NCBI GenBank assembly: GCA_951230915.1
Contig: OX579641.1
Location: 9,114,001 to 9,178,000 of the forward strand
Reading direction: 5' to 3'
DNA: 64,000 bases
Source of the DNA: Antitrichia curtipendula
Taxonomy: Eukaryota; Streptophyta; Bryopsida; Hypnales; Leucodontaceae
Part shown: in pieces, positions 24,761 through 38,544 of the stretch
Layout: the number at the start of each line of letters is the position of its first letter
Numbering within the stretch: position 1 is the stretch's first letter
Translations under genes and position numbers: made by a program
The notes under the pieces: model-generated
Told to the model about the DNA's origin: nothing
Databases searched by the model: none
What the model saw: the letters and a program-made list of their open reading frames with translations, nothing else

Positions 24761-25005
24761 TCGATGAAGGTGCTCCGAGCTACCGACTGTCGTCAAGTTG
24801 ATCTCAAACAGATCGAGTCCTCAGTTTGGAACCATAGGAAGAGGCTTGAAAACAGTTCGGGCATTAAGAGCCGTCCGTACAGAAGTGCCAAAAACAGTGC
24901 AGAAATAGAAGTGACTGTGAGTGGTGAGAAACTGCCATCTCATGTGTGTGGTTTTAGGCAAATGAACAGGTGACATGGTTCACCATCATGTGTGATTTTG
25001 CTCAT

Positions 25006-25011
25006 AATAAA
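25006..25011 (+). terminator. candidate poly(A) signal of the bryoporin-like gene
   Basis: AATAAA lies about 245 bp after the stop codon in AT-richer sequence. Confidence 0.45.
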
Positions 25012-27016
25012 GTTCTGAATTTGGTGAGGTCTGCAAAATGGCATTGAAATGTCAAAAAATAGCAAAAACACACAACTGGGGCTGAACCTCCTTCTACTAG
25101 AATACTTCTCAGTCACTCATAACTTCTTGGGCTGATTTGAAATTTTAACCACACAAACTAGATTAGTATGCGCAACTTTTCCAGAATAAACTATTGGAAA
25201 CGGACATTGTATGAAGAAGAAACAAACCGCCAAAGTTCACTGTAATCCAAAAAATGTCAGGATTTTGAACTTCGAGTTGCTCCCAAACATTCAAATCAAG
25301 TTGAATTGACATGAAAATTTTACCGCAATAACTAGACCTCAAGGGTAACATAACCCATCAAATTTTATTGAAAACTAAAATTATATCAAGGAGACACAAG
25401 TCCCCAAAGTTGCATCCATCAAATGCCGTTTGGTGAACTCAAATTGAGCCTGTGAACTTCGATTGGCTTCCAAGAAATTAGTACATCTTGGATTGATCTG
25501 AAAATATTACCACAGAAACTAGAAGAGAGAGCTCAACTTTTCCAACAAAGTTTATTGAATTTAGACACTGGATGCAAAAGTTATAGCACCTTTGAAATGG
25601 ACTTGAAACTATACGAGGAAACCCTGGGGCGTTTAGGGACTGCAATAAATTTTGATTGACAATAGGGAGTGAATTGGATGGAAACATACAGTGGATCATT
25701 CTTAAACTCACTAGCTCCATGCAAAGGCATATTTTGATTCATTGTAGTTGCACCTATGAGCATTAATAGGTACCTAGGCACCTTTGACTTGGAAAATCAT
25801 ATCTTATTCATGACGAGTGAGAAAATTTAAATTTAAATTTCCAATGTTGTATTCCTCATTTTATTTTTTTTAAATATGAAAAAAATCTTTAGATCCACTC
25901 ATTTCTGCACATGGGTCTTTTATCCCTTAGATGAGCGCTTTCTGAGCCTTCTACCTTAACTGGGTCCAGGACGTTCCGTTTGGACTACCTTCTCATATAT
26001 AATTAATTAGTCTGTATCATGTTGTACATATTAAATAATGGAGGATAATATGCTTATGGAGGATCTCAGGGATTGAGTCTATCTCCACATGCTGTACCTC
26101 AAACTGTGATATGGCAATTGTTTTCAATATGCCGTGATAGAGCAAAAAATGAATCTGGTTTGGATGAATGATAAGCAAGTGCAATGTTCAATATATTGTG
26201 TGTTTGGAGATCACAATTCACAATTTTGCTCAACATATGACAGTCCGGGTAGACCACCATTTCTAGTCATTTTTCTCTTCAATTTGTTTCACTGAATTTT
26301 GTAGGGCTATCATCATCATTTCATCATTTCATTTAAAGTATTTTGATCAAAATGCAAAAGCATTTATTGGAAGTCAAACAGTCAAACTCAAACTAGTGTA
26401 GAAGACTTTCCTCTTCACACAAAATTTGAAAGATGAATAGTTGCACTTCTATCTTGCATGTAGAGATTCTTTGTCATTCACCGGCTCTAAAACATCTTCA
26501 ACGTCATTTATGGATTAACTCTTAAACAACGAGCTAGTCACCATGGAAATCATTTGTTTGGGGACCACATTAGAGGGAATTCGGAGTGAGAATAGGGTCC
26601 TTGGGATCTCTAATGAAGTTACTTAAAGATCACTTATACCTTGGTTTAGACAGCAAAATCGTGATAAGCTCACTATCATAGGGTACCTCATTGTTATCAT
26701 CATAGGCAAAGAATGCATTATTTCAAGTCTGAGGTGGCGCCAAAGCTTGGTTGGCTATTGAAACTTGATCATGGCATTTGAAATTTGTAGCGCCAAAGTT
26801 GAGATGGAGGGTAGTTTAGCAAGGGAAGGATCTAGAGGGGGGTAAGTTTCGAGCTAAGTGGCAGTATCATTTTACCTATTTGCCTTCAGCACCTGAGTCA
26901 GTTGTAGAGAGTAGCAGTTACATGGTATGGTAGTTGGCTTGGGTTCAGCTTGCTTAGAATTGACTGACAATCTTGCAAAATTTTTGTGCACATTTATAGA
27001 GCTTGTACTCTTGTAG
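25012..27016. other. intergenic stretch
   Basis: AT-rich sequence with short open frames only. No recognisable gene, RNA or bounded repeat. Confidence 0.4.
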
Positions 27017-28357
27017 GGCAATGTATACATATAAACAATAGTTTGGAGATTGCCGCTAACAAAGGTAAACTGTTGGAGAAAGAAAAGGAAAAATGATGTC
27101 AACATGAGAAATTGGTATTGAATGAAAAGAATACACTCTTCACCAACGTAAAAGTTGTCCAAAGATCCATGGTTAAAGTGTATGGCATTACTCCAGAAGG
27201 TAAGCACCACTTTACATATCTTGTGTATGTTTACATATATGGAAAATAGAGTGAGCTTTACGGTCATTACTTGTTGGAATCACCAAGAGCATACAGTATG
27301 CAATTGACTTCTAAGTAAAGGTGAGAGCAAAGTCTTATTACAATTTTTATTTTTTTTATTTACAGAAATTGGAAAGGAACTATTGATCTTTGTCTTGAAG
27401 CTAGATGAGGTTGAGATTGTCAAGGGAAAGAAATACGAAAGAATTAGCATAACTTTTATGAATAGAGCACTCGATCCTTCTATAGCTACAGACAATGAAA
27501 AATATTTTTCAGTTTAGAGTGAACAAGACATAGGCCTATTGTGTGCTTTGAGGTTCTAAAGGAGACAAACAAAATCTTGAAGTGGATTTTTGATCAAGTA
27601 CCTTTAAAGGCACTCATTGTTGCACAAAAAGCAGGGCAACAATTGGAGGTGCCCGGTGTTGGAAATTTCAATGTGTTGTGGCACTTGACAATAGATATAA
27701 AGACTTTGAAATGTATGTTTGAACTGAAGCATGGGCCTAATGCAAAGCACTTTTGCGATTTTTTGCAACCAAGAGCGGGGAAAGACAACTATGGTGTCAA
27801 CAACAAAGGCCACACAAATTGTTGAAGGACGGTCATTCATGTGGAAAGGTGGATTATTTTCAAAAGATTCCAATGATGAGCCTTTAGATGCTACTCTGCA
27901 TACTGATTGTTGGCAACCTATATTGCTTGTTCCACTTAGTTGGGTGCACATTTGTACATTACATGCTTTAACAAGGATTATAGAGAAGATCTTGCACCTC
28001 CACATTAAGTTCGTTTGGAACATGCCAAATTCCACCCAACAACAACGATGTGTCAATAATATTAAGAAGGCCCTTCTTGCAGTAGGGGTTCATGGTGGCA
28101 ATGTGTCTTTGTTCAAAGACACAAACCTTTAGAGGGCTAATAATAATGTGCCATGTAAGCCTTCTTTGAACGGTGCCAAAGTCCTCAAGATGTTCCAGTC
28201 TTTTCAATGGTCAAGACAGGACAAAGTTTGGAAGGATATCTTGCATGCGAAAAACAATATGAATGCGAAGGGTCAAGCCTACCTTGATAGAATTCAAATG
28301 TGGAGTTCCTTTGAAGCTCATAGGGTTGCACCCCAAAGAAGACCAATCACCTACTGA
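27017..28357 (+). pseudogene. broken transposon-type gene with CxxC motif
   Basis: An exon ending at 27199 (donor GAAG|GTAAGC) joins to one starting at 27366 (acceptor TTTACAG) with the frame kept. It has a coiled-coil-like KLLEKEKEK run. Later blocks include HFCDFCNQERGK (joined by correcting a T-run shift at about 27759-27764) and LVPLSWVHICTLHALTRII. The order 'hydrophobic block, then FCxFC, then PLxxV..LHxxxRI' resembles a class of RNase H-like transposon proteins found in many eukaryotic genomes; I cannot name the family. Lesions seen are TGA near 27092, TAG 27515-27517, a shift near 27540, the T-run shift and TAG 28130-28132. It is clearly non-functional. Confidence 0.45.
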
Positions 28358-31244
28358 TTTTCTGGACAAGGTACCATTGGGGGTACTGTTACCTCAAGTG
28401 TTTTGGTAAAGAGCATGTTACCCATTACATGGTGAACAATAATTGTTAGATGTTGTATCTTCTACTCATTAACTACTAGATTTATAACTTCTAATTTAAT
28501 AACTTGTGATGGTATTTATGATAGAATGCCTAAAAGGCTTCTAACTTATTGATAGCTTTTGCTTGTAGCATGTGCTTGTAAAACATGCATCGTGGTTTTT
28601 ACAACAATACGGGAGTTTGAGTGTCACTCTAGAGTTGTTAGACAAGGGAGAAGTCACACCATGCTACAAAGGCTACTAATCATAATCACACCTGACACGG
28701 GGTGTATTAAGAATAAGACAAGTACCAGTGTTCAGTAGTATGAGCACTAGTACCGCAACATTCAGCATAGGATTATTAGCAAACAAGAATCGGCCTTGTT
28801 GAGATCAAGGCCTATTAATGAAGAGCAATTGGCGGCATTTAGACGAAGCAGTCTTGCAAGTCTTCTTCCATCTGTTGTGGAAGGAAAAAGGTGGTGGAGG
28901 AAATGAAGGGTTAGAATTGGAAGTGTCTAGAGTCAACAAGACCGGCATAAGGTACAAGCAACCATGACACAAAGCCAGCTAGGGACTCGAGCAACATACA
29001 AAGTGACTAAGACACTTTCACCGCTGACATAGGACAAAATACTGTGTGATATAGGCAATTAGATGGCAAAATATATAAAATGTGATATAGTTAGTCTAAA
29101 ATACAATGTGATTGATGATACAACAGGCCCCATTTGATAATGATTGCCCTCCATGTAATTGATTATAAAATATGTAATACATTGACGATACAATTCAACC
29201 AAACTTGTTGCCACATCCGGAGTGAACTAGTAAACTAGTGAAGCATATCAATACAAGAGTACAATCAAGCATACTGGATGGATAAAAATGCTACAACCTA
29301 CAACCTTTTCACTCCTCATGTTGATCTTTGTATTATGACAACCTGAACGCTCGATACTAAACTTAAAGTCCTCTACAGCATTGTAGCCCATATTGATGCA
29401 GAGTTCATGTCGAATGTGGGTGAGTGGCCAAGTCTTCCCCACCTCGAAAGGGCCTACCTTGGTACCATTAACCATGCAAATTACAAGCACCAAGTCTTCA
29501 TCCTCTATTTATGGTCATATTCATTATATTGAGACTTTTTGCAGTCTCATTTTTATCCTCGACTCGAAGATAAATCGCTTTATTTCTTTACTAGTATTTT
29601 TTTATAAATAGGTAATACCAACAGCTTTTAGAATTTTATTACAGAATCACTATTTTAGCATTATTTATTTATTTATTTCAATTTCTATTTTTTTAAATGA
29701 ATTTTCTAATAACTTGCATTCTGTCTCAAAATCTGCAAAAAGTCTCAATATAACTAATATGACCTTATTTGATCCAACAACTCCTATGCGATCGTGCCAT
29801 AGTTGTTCAACAAACGCAAATGTTGGTACTTGAAGTACACATATAAAGTCTAGCGTCCTATGTGGTATCAGACTTGAACAAATGAACGAAGTACCTTGCA
29901 TTTGACAACATCTCTCCTTGCATGGATCTTCTTGTCTCAACCTAGATCCATTTGGCTTTCAAAGAGGGCATCCTCCGGTGCATCCACCTTCAATAATGTG
30001 GGTGTCCTACGAACATTATCAAAGCATGTAGGCAAGTCAATGGAGAGGAAAAAACAACTATAAATGTCCCATATAACTTCCCATGGTAGCCTTGGTGATC
30101 CTTTAGAAGTCCGATCGCAACTTTGCCCTAAATGACTTGCTGGTAGTCACATCAAGCAGAGGCACTTTGGATCATCCAAGTTGGGTAAAGAAATATCCTC
30201 TAGTGCACCCCACAACTCTCCAATGGTTGGTGGCACATATGTATACTTGTAAAAGTAGATGCCATTGTCATGCAGGTTAGCATCGATTCGTGGTCCTTAG
30301 TTCTTTTCTCCTACCTCATGGTGTTGGACTACTAAGGCCGTGACAATGTTCATGGGACTCATCCAATCTTTACAATAGGATGGATACAAGTAGTTTCAAG
30401 GTGCTATGTTTAGGCTATGCACCTCTATGTTTACATGTATCTCACATCTACTGGAAGCATGTGAGCATGTCTCACAAGCACTACTTCCAATGATGGTTTG
30501 GATGTTACAAGGCGTGGTTTTCTACCTTCTCCAATGACTCAAAAACAAAAGTCTACAACATGTGTTTTCCAAGCACTTGTAATGGAATCACCGTCAGCTT
30601 GTGGACTTGCATTTCTACAAGCCTAGAGACCTCTCTCTGTAGCACTCAAATTCACCCGAGATCCCCTCTCTAGCCTCAAACCCACCCATCATTGCTCCTC
30701 ATTTAACTCATTATATACAGACACAGATTGCATGATATCACGAGGTCGTCTAATAACTGACATGGTGGAAATCAAAATGAACGGTGCCAACAACTTCTCA
30801 ATACAAATGAATCAACCTTTGGTGTTCTACAACAGTGAAGCTCCCACTCCTGTAACGACTGTAGAAATGAAAATTAAGAGAAATGACAAGAATGTCGTTG
30901 GGGTAGTTGATGTACTTGTATTGCTACTTATGTATCAAGAATTCGACTAGAATACAGATGCTAGATGTACAAATCATTCCGTGATAATAGAGTGAAGCCG
31001 ACTGTTTGGAATACAGTCATAACTAGTATTGAATATTTGCACCATTGAAAAATAGTGCAGCCATCATGACTTGGGAGTGTTCCACATGAAGTACAAAGCC
31101 TTAGTATACAGAGTTGTCACTGCCATGTAGGACTATAGGAGTTGGATTAAGGCATTAAACATTGAACACAAGGTTTGGAGCAATATGGGTCCTTTTCTTT
31201 ACAAATTTGCAATACAGTGCCAATGAAAGTATTGATCACAGATA
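28358..31244. other. intergenic stretch without recognisable gene
   Basis: Open frames are short and show no family motif on either strand. No repeat boundary was identified. Confidence 0.4.
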
Positions 31245-32187
31245 TTAACCCCTAAAGGTTTTTGACTATGTTTTCACCAAAACCGCTCCAGAACTGCCAT
31301 TTCTAATACTAGTGCCAAATTTTAGAAAAAAAACATTTTTGGACACTTGTAGCCGTAGGATCTTGTAGTAAACTTGTTTAAGAAGGTGTGGAAAAAATTT
31401 CAGAATTTTCCACTAAGTGGATTGCAAGATAATAGCGTTTGAATTGACAAAAATCCTTTTTTTGTCCCTGCGAAAAAACGGGCAGCTGCCCTCCACAAGG
31501 TCACATTTCTATGAAAAAATGTCCAAAATGATGGTTACTCTTTGAATTTATTCTTCAAGGCAAGTTGGCTACATGCTTGAAAATTTTCAGATCATTTGGA
31601 ATTGTACAACATATAGGAAAAAAATAGTAAGTAGGAAGAGGTAGAGAATGATTCAAAGCACTAAATTGTCAAGAATTTATTTATGAAATTGAAAAATGCC
31701 AATCCCAACGATTGTAATGTTGTAATAAACAATCTACACCCAATGTTTTTATTTTTTTTCAAAAATATTGAAAATCGAGTTAAATAAAGGACTTCAAAGT
31801 TTATTTTAGAGTAGAGATTCCATAACTACCCTCAAACTAAGAATCCTCATAACTTTTGACTCATTGATCGGAATGGAATGATTCAAAGCCTCCCACATAC
31901 ATATAAATCTAAAGAACCAATTTCAAATTTTAGTTTTTTTTAAAAGTGATTTTTAAAGAAGTTTTTTTTGCTGCCCCGGCTGCCCGCCGAACAATGAAAA
32001 TGACATATCATGCAATAACTTTTTAACCATGTAGTCAAAAGTTACGAAAATTGTTGGACCTTAAAGCTACTCCTCGGGCACATCTTATGTGAGAATTTCA
32101 AAGAAAAAAAAGAAAAATTCCAGTCATAGTGAGCTGCCCAAAATCGCTATGTTGTCAAAAAACGGTGTTTGGTCCTTTAGGGGTTAA
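31245..32187. mobile_element. non-autonomous element with TTAA duplication (piggyBac-like ends)
   Basis: The element proper is 31249-32183 (935 bp). It starts CCCCTAAAGG, ends CCTTTAGGGG (perfect 10-bp inverted ends), and is flanked on each side by TTAA. A TTAA duplication with ends starting CCC is the hallmark of the piggyBac superfamily. There is no transposase frame inside. Related pieces occur near 18.1, 42.2-42.8, 58.95, 60.87 and 63.3-64.0 kb, often with the internal phrase GATGAAAAAGTTATGG. Confidence 0.75.
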
Positions 32188-32404
32188 TCAATATTTGTGA
32201 CATTAGTAAATTGTATGGAATTTTAGTTCATTTTCAAACCAAAATATGATCATTTCTATTTCTATTATTAGTGGCTAGTATGCAAAATGAACTATATTGA
32301 AGAAGCATAATAATCATACTATGATTGTCTTACATTTAAATTTGTCATATAAATTTTAGAAAATTATTATGATCATAGTATTTTAAATTTTAGAATGTGA
32401 ATCA

Positions 32405-32431
32405 AACACGGAATTAGACATTCTTGCACTT
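32405..32431 (+). repeat. left terminal inverted repeat of the 18-kb element
   Basis: Sequence AACACGGAATTAGACATTCT then TGCACTT. It matches the reverse complement of 50633-50659 at 26 of 27 positions. ATCA precedes it. A second TTGCACTTGG occurs about 20 bp further in. Confidence 0.9.
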
Positions 32432-32715
32432 AGGGGGTGCGACATTGCACTTGGCTAGTACGGCATCTAAAATCGACAATCTCAAATGTTGTGGGGGGAA
32501 GCGATTACTGCAAACATCATTTTCTCTTAGTAGTAGAAATTGCTTGGTAAAAAGTTGTCAAACACTCCATTTTTTATAATTACTTCATAAAAACCTTTCA
32601 CACTTTTCACTCCACACTACTTTTAAGACTTATTAGTCTACGCTTCACACTCAAGTACTTCTACATACCTACAACTACAAGTACGTCGAACAACACTGCA
32701 TAATATCATATCTCA

Positions 32716-35700
32716 CTAGTACCTATTCAAATCATTCTGCAGACGTTCGTCATCTAGGTTCTCCATCTGCATTGCCATGTACTCGAGAAGATGTGCTTTA
32801 GCCTCTGCTGGAATGATCACTGTCTCCTCTGTATTCACGCCATACACTGTAATCTTGGAACCTATAACATGACCACTTCTCCCTCAACGAGGGACATCCG
32901 TCCATGAATATATAGCGGCTTCCTTCTCGGTCCAGCCCAACATCTCTCCAGATGGTTTCCACGTTGACTCCATACAGTTCGTATACCTCACTCGGTTACT
33001 ACCTGCTTCATCATGTGCCCCAGGCCTCATAGTAGACCAATACCATAGGACCTTCATCTTTGAGGCCCATGTCCCTTGACCGAATTCGAGTACCTTTCCT
33101 AAAAAAAAGGGTACTCCTCCTCTCACTTCCGCTAGTTCTACGGTGAGGGCTACATACTGTCCTACAACAATGTCATTTTCTGGATTGAATGGAGGAAACG
33201 GATCTTCCTCTGCATCTTATCGTAGCTCTGGTACAACTTCATTCCTTCTGCCTCGAATCTTCCCCCCAGCCACTCTTCGTGATGTTGCTTGTATAGGTCT
33301 ATCTCTGCGGGGTCCGAAATGCCCTCTCCTCTCCGGATTTGGCATTGTCGCCATAATCCTGTCAACGACTGCACTCTCCGTCGTATTTCCATCCTCATCG
33401 GCAACTGCATTTGCAATTGTACCTCCTTCCACGTCAAGAACAATTCCATCATCCCTGTTATGGTTCAAAACATTGTTGGGCCAAAATGGTAAATCACGGA
33501 CGCCTTCCCTATTTCGTTGTGGAAATTCCTCCAAATACTCCTTGAACTGTTCTGTTTCGTCCACCACTTCCATGTTCCTGATCGGGTTGAAGCCTCTGTC
33601 TATCATCTTCTTCTTGTATGCAATGAACTCGTCCAATGCTTTCAATTCCCTCTGATCAACTACAAACACTTCCGCGAGGTCCGGTTTCTCTGCTATGCTA
33701 GGTAGTGAGTTCAGACACAAATGTCCTCTCGCTGGGCCCCACTCATCTGTGCAGAAATGCTTGTGTTGCACACGGACCAACCCATTCTCCACGTAAAACC
33801 TCATATGGTGTGGAAATGTAATGCCCGTCAGTGATTCCTCTCCTCGTAGTAAATGAGGTGTGATAAATGCCTTCGAGTCGCGAACGTGCTCAAGCTTGCG
33901 AGCACTCACAAAAGCCTCTGTGTAAGACGTTCGTGTTGTCTGCTTGAATCCTCAGCGTCGGTGGCAATGACCCCTTCCTTCGCTTCACGTCACATATGAC
34001 GTTCATCACCAACATCACGACTTAATTGCTATCATGCTTGTGGTGAGCGTCTATCCACATGTCCGCATACAGACCGATACCATGTACAAGTACACCACAC
34101 AAATGAGTCTTCATAAATCGAGATTTGATGTTCTTCACGGTCTGCCTCATCTTTGGTATCATGGTCGTATTCTGATCCATACCGTCAACAATCAAGCACA
34201 TGAAAAAATTCGGAGTGATCATTGCGGACCTCTTGAACAACCACTAATCTCGCCTCTCTTCCATCTGAAATCGAATGTGTAGCACGTACAGTTCTTTTAT
34301 CTTCACCTTTGCTACAGCATTCGTCGTTGATTCCATCCCACACTTATACTCCCAACAATGATAACACTTCAAAAACCGGGAGAAAGGTGGAATTTGCACA
34401 TGCAGAAATTCTTTCCGCCAAAGCCGACAAAACAAAGACATTGACAACTCCGACCCGTCCACTAGTTTCTTCACTTCTTCGTTCACATACTGAAAAACAT
34501 CCAACTTGCTAGTATTCATTGGCAACAGAATCAACGGAAGAATCGCACTATCCATTTTCCTGCAAATCGATTGATGGGGTTGTTGACAACTAGCTTCGTT
34601 GAAGAAAATGTTGAGGCTTTCTCTAGCTGCTGACATTTTAGCACTTTCCCTCTGCTGACACCTGTTTCCATGAATGGCTACTACTCTGCCATATACAGCA
34701 TGTGTTGTCTTCAATTGCTTCAAACGCCTCTGAGAATAACCCAACGTTGCGGCGTAGCATGCATTGCACACGACCTTGCCATCCAGTTTTGTCACGTATT
34801 TGTCTCTTGTCGGACCCTCCGTGCGAGTGTAAAAGGCATTCAGCATTTGCATTATCCAAGTAGCACATGCTTTGTACTTCTGTCCCCAAGCCATATATCG
34901 TTGGTCCAATACATATTTTGCATCTACATCACGCAGGCAATTGCGTTTACATGCTCCCCTTTCCTTCGCACACATAACACTGTCCAGAGTAACTTTCTGA
35001 CTAGCAGACTCTCCCCTCTCCCGTGGACTTCTCTCCCTTGCCCTTCGATTTGCCATTGAATACCGCCTCCTCGGTGTAAGCTCCAGTAGTCCTTCTTCTC
35101 TTGTGAAATCTGCAGTGCTACCTTCCGAGCCTTGCATCAAAGGAGAACTTCTTCCTTGTACGCTTCTTCTACCTTGACTTGGTGGCGTGCATTCGGAAGT
35201 GCTTGGGTTCTCTTCTACGTCATGAAAATCAAATTGTGGTGCTGCAATAGGAAGAAAAGAGAAATTCTGCCCCTCCCTCGCATTTGTTGCCATTGTTCTC
35301 ACCTCGTAGGGACGTGAAGAACGAACTGAAGCACGATGCCATCGTATTATTTTATCTACACAATCTCCCATAGTCTTCCCTACCAACTCACCAACCCATT
35401 CTGTTTCATGTACAGCATGTGTGACATGAACCGCAATCTCAAAAGGACGTAATTTCTCTTGGTGTAGTTCATTACCACATTAAAAATTAGTATCCACCAC
35501 ACCCACACCCACAACTCGACCTTGGTCTCCAAGAAGTTGAACCATGCCATTGGTAGTTTGGAATTCTCCATCTCCTAGTGCACGATCTTCTTCTTCGAAT
35601 AGTCTTCCTCGTACCACACGCGCCAATCTTTCCCCTACGCTCCTTCGCTCTGTAGCAACCACTGTTGTCGCTATCGCATTGAATACCACTGGGCTTCCAA

Positions 35701-35716
35701 ATGCTTGTGCTGCCAT
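32716..35716 (-). pseudogene. DDE-transposase-like protein with C-terminal Tudor/BAH-like region, multiply interrupted
   Basis: One minus-strand frame of about 1,000 codons runs from ATG 35716 (MAAQAFGSPV) to TAG 32716-32718. It is interrupted by stops at 35480-35482, 34244-34246, 34022-34024, 33217-33219 and 32884-32886, and by a 1-bp deletion near 33930. Order: Ser/Arg-rich N terminus; Cys-containing block (CAKERGACKRNC...VVCNACYAATLGYSQRR); CYHCWEYKC; LIVDGMDQ near 34185 and IQADNT near 33940, likely the first two acids of a DDE/RNase H core; C-terminal VGQYVAL...PFFLGKVLE...WYW with a Tudor/BAH-like look. The layout resembles eukaryotic transposase-like proteins sometimes annotated with DUF7869; this must be checked. 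Its position next to one TIR supports a role as the element's transposase. All segments remain readable, so decay is recent, or some lesions are assembly errors. Confidence 0.65.
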
Positions 35717-38324
35717 TTCTCACCTACTCAAGTAATATATAATAGTCATGTATTTGGTGCAGAGCTTTTGTAATTCAATGTCTTCGCAAACCACTGTCCT
35801 CTCTGTATTTTCATTCACACAAGACACAATAAAAAAGTGTTCCTCCATAGTTGTAAAAGAACAATGAAAGCCCCCTTGACCACGGCTACATTTCAAGCCC
35901 TCATAAAGAATACTACACAAACAAATCTAATGTTTCTACTTATTTCTTTCCTTCATTTGCTTCAGCAAAGTTCTGCAGATACACTTGTTCATCACATTGA
36001 AGGAACCAGTGCATGCTCTCTATACAGCTTCCACATAATCAGTTCTTCTAAAAACAACTATTTCGAATGTGTATTTTGTTCAACTTCATAACACAAACAT
36101 TGTATACATAGAGGGCTACATTACTTTTTTACTGTATCAATTATTAATGATGTTTTAAAAGTGCACACTTTTTATACTAATATATTTTTATTTTTCACTA
36201 GATATATCATACAAATTCGTTGGAATCCTTGTACATTGAACACTTCATTGTAAACATGCAAACAACACCATCTTTTTACAACTTATGATACATGCGTAAT
36301 AACATTGCTAACATTAATAACATTTGTCATGCTCTCTTTCTTTCAAATGGGTATCTTAAAAAAGTTTAACCCCATGCCCTACACATTTAAAATGCTCATT
36401 CGTAAATGCCATATGCCTCTCATAATAATCACTGCACTAGACACATAATTTAAAGAAACGCCATTGACAAGAAACTGAAAAATGAACTACCACTTTCCAC
36501 TGTACATGTCATACTTTTTTTCACAATACTGTCAATTAAATTTATTTCTTCAATCCAATAAGCATAAAATAGCCCCTCCAAAGTTTTGTATAACATGAAT
36601 AGGCTTTTGGAACTTCCTTAGTTCTATCTAAGCATGAACAATGTAAAATGAAAGGTACTCGTTATATTATATGTATATTGCTTTTTATATGGTCATTCCT
36701 ATAAATAGTGACAATTTCAGAGGGATTTTCTGGGTATAACAGTGAGACCGTGAAATCAAAAATTTGTTATCCAAATTTAAATTATGTCATAATACACTTA
36801 GAAATGACTACCTACTTACACATACTTAAGCCTTTGATTTCACAATACTTGATAGGAGAAAAAAGATCTACTCTTACCACTACAAATGTATGCAACAAAA
36901 GCATATAAAGTTCTCTTGTAAAATCCATTCCCAAAACCTTTAATATACAAATGGCAACATTTTTCCATTCACAATAAAAAAAATGATTTTTATTTTACTT
37001 TTCTTTAATACATTTAAAAAGCTCTGAATGTAGGTATCTCATTTTTTAGGCACTATACGTATAGCATATTTCATGAATTATGCTGAACACTTCAATCTAT
37101 TTAAAAAAAAGAAATTTCAACATAACACACTTCTTTTACTATCCTTTGAAATCACTCCCTCCACCCAAATAATCTATTCAAATTAGACTAAATTTTTAGT
37201 TTTTAAGAATGTTTTTATTCCACTACGTGACATTGTCAACACATGAGATTGGTTTTGAAATTGCTATTTGGAATGCAGAAACCCATTTCTAGTAATACTT
37301 TCTCAACCTTCCATGCAATCATTAATTACATGACACATTGACACATGAAATGACTAGAGAGGTCAGTTCCCTATTCTTTCTGTAATTCCTTATATCTTTG
37401 AATTCTTCATGGTTAAAGGAGGTAAAGTTTTGCAAGGAAAGATTACTGTTCTAAAAAAGCAACAACCCTGTTAAACCAATCATGACAAATACATAGGTTT
37501 CACGTTCTAAAATATGCCAATGTACCAACGTTGTACAGTACAGGCGGTAGTTTTTTTTATTGACCACTGCATTTAATCTCTGAATGCCTAAGTCCTGTTC
37601 TGATGTTCATGAAATTTGTTATATATTGAACAAGAAGCCAACAATTAAAAATTCTGAATTTATTAATTTTTAAATTGTAACCATACAAATTTGAACTGAA
37701 CATGGTCAACATCATATACAAAAAGAGAATACAAAAATATCATTTAAAGAGTAACAGATTATAATGTTTAATTGTGATAATGTTAAAACTATGAAACTCT
37801 TCCACCTTCTTTTGTGCATGTCAAATCCAAAAAACTTTTTCCAAAAAAAAAATTAGCTAAACAAACAAACATGCATACTCTCAATCAATTATTGGCTTCT
37901 CAAAGCTTTGACCATTATTATCTCTAATGACTTCCTACTATGATTTTCCCTCAAAAATATAGTGTACTTCAGGCTCATGTCAAGGAGCTTTCAACACTAC
38001 GCAAAGTCAAGATTGCAAAACGTATCATTTCGCAAAATGTTTAACAATAAAATCAGAGTTCCTCATTTTCAAAATTAGAGTTCCGATGCTAAAACCAGAT
38101 TTCAAAAATAAAATTGGAGGACATGTGAGACCTTGAAAACAACAACTTGGTTACATCTTAATTTAATTCCCAAAGTTCCCGACAACATAATTAAACGCCA
38201 CGGGCATTCATTTCTATAACTCCTACAGAAAAAGTCTGAACAATATTAAAATAGTGGTCCTCGTTAATATTCTATTCCAACGAAATTGTTTCAAAAACAT
38301 TAAGTTATGTTCCCTTAACCCTTA
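35717..38324. other. AT-rich spacer inside the 18-kb element
   Basis: This is upstream of the transposase-like gene and may contain its promoter. No coding region or repeat with clear limits was seen. Confidence 0.4.
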
Positions 38325-38544
38325 AGCGTTGAGGCGGACGTTTTGCGATCGATAAATGACAAGAGAATCTCATATATAGGACTGAAGTGCAACTATTCAT
38401 CCTCCAAATTCTGTGGGACAAGGGAAAATCATGTACAATAGTTCGACATCCAAGGAGTGCTTCTGCATTATTTTAATCCAAACAATTGCAACGGTGTTGA
38501 AAAAGTTGATTTCCATAGTTATGAGCCCGTCGTTTAAGGGTTAA
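38325..38544. mobile_element. nested 212-bp TTAA-flanked MITE
   Basis: The element 38329-38540 starts CCCTTAAGCG and ends CGTTTAAGGG (9 of 10 inverted matches). TTAA lies on both sides. The ends resemble the 935-bp element at 31249 but the interior is unrelated, so it may be a second subfamily. Confidence 0.6.

Noticed and set aside
26872..27267. 131-codon minus-strand frame
   Set aside because: Overlaps the plus-strand exon that joins by consensus splice sites; no motif on the minus strand.
33143..33655. 170-codon plus-strand frame
   Set aside because: Opposite to the transposase-like gene, which has better domain content and a much longer continuous frame.
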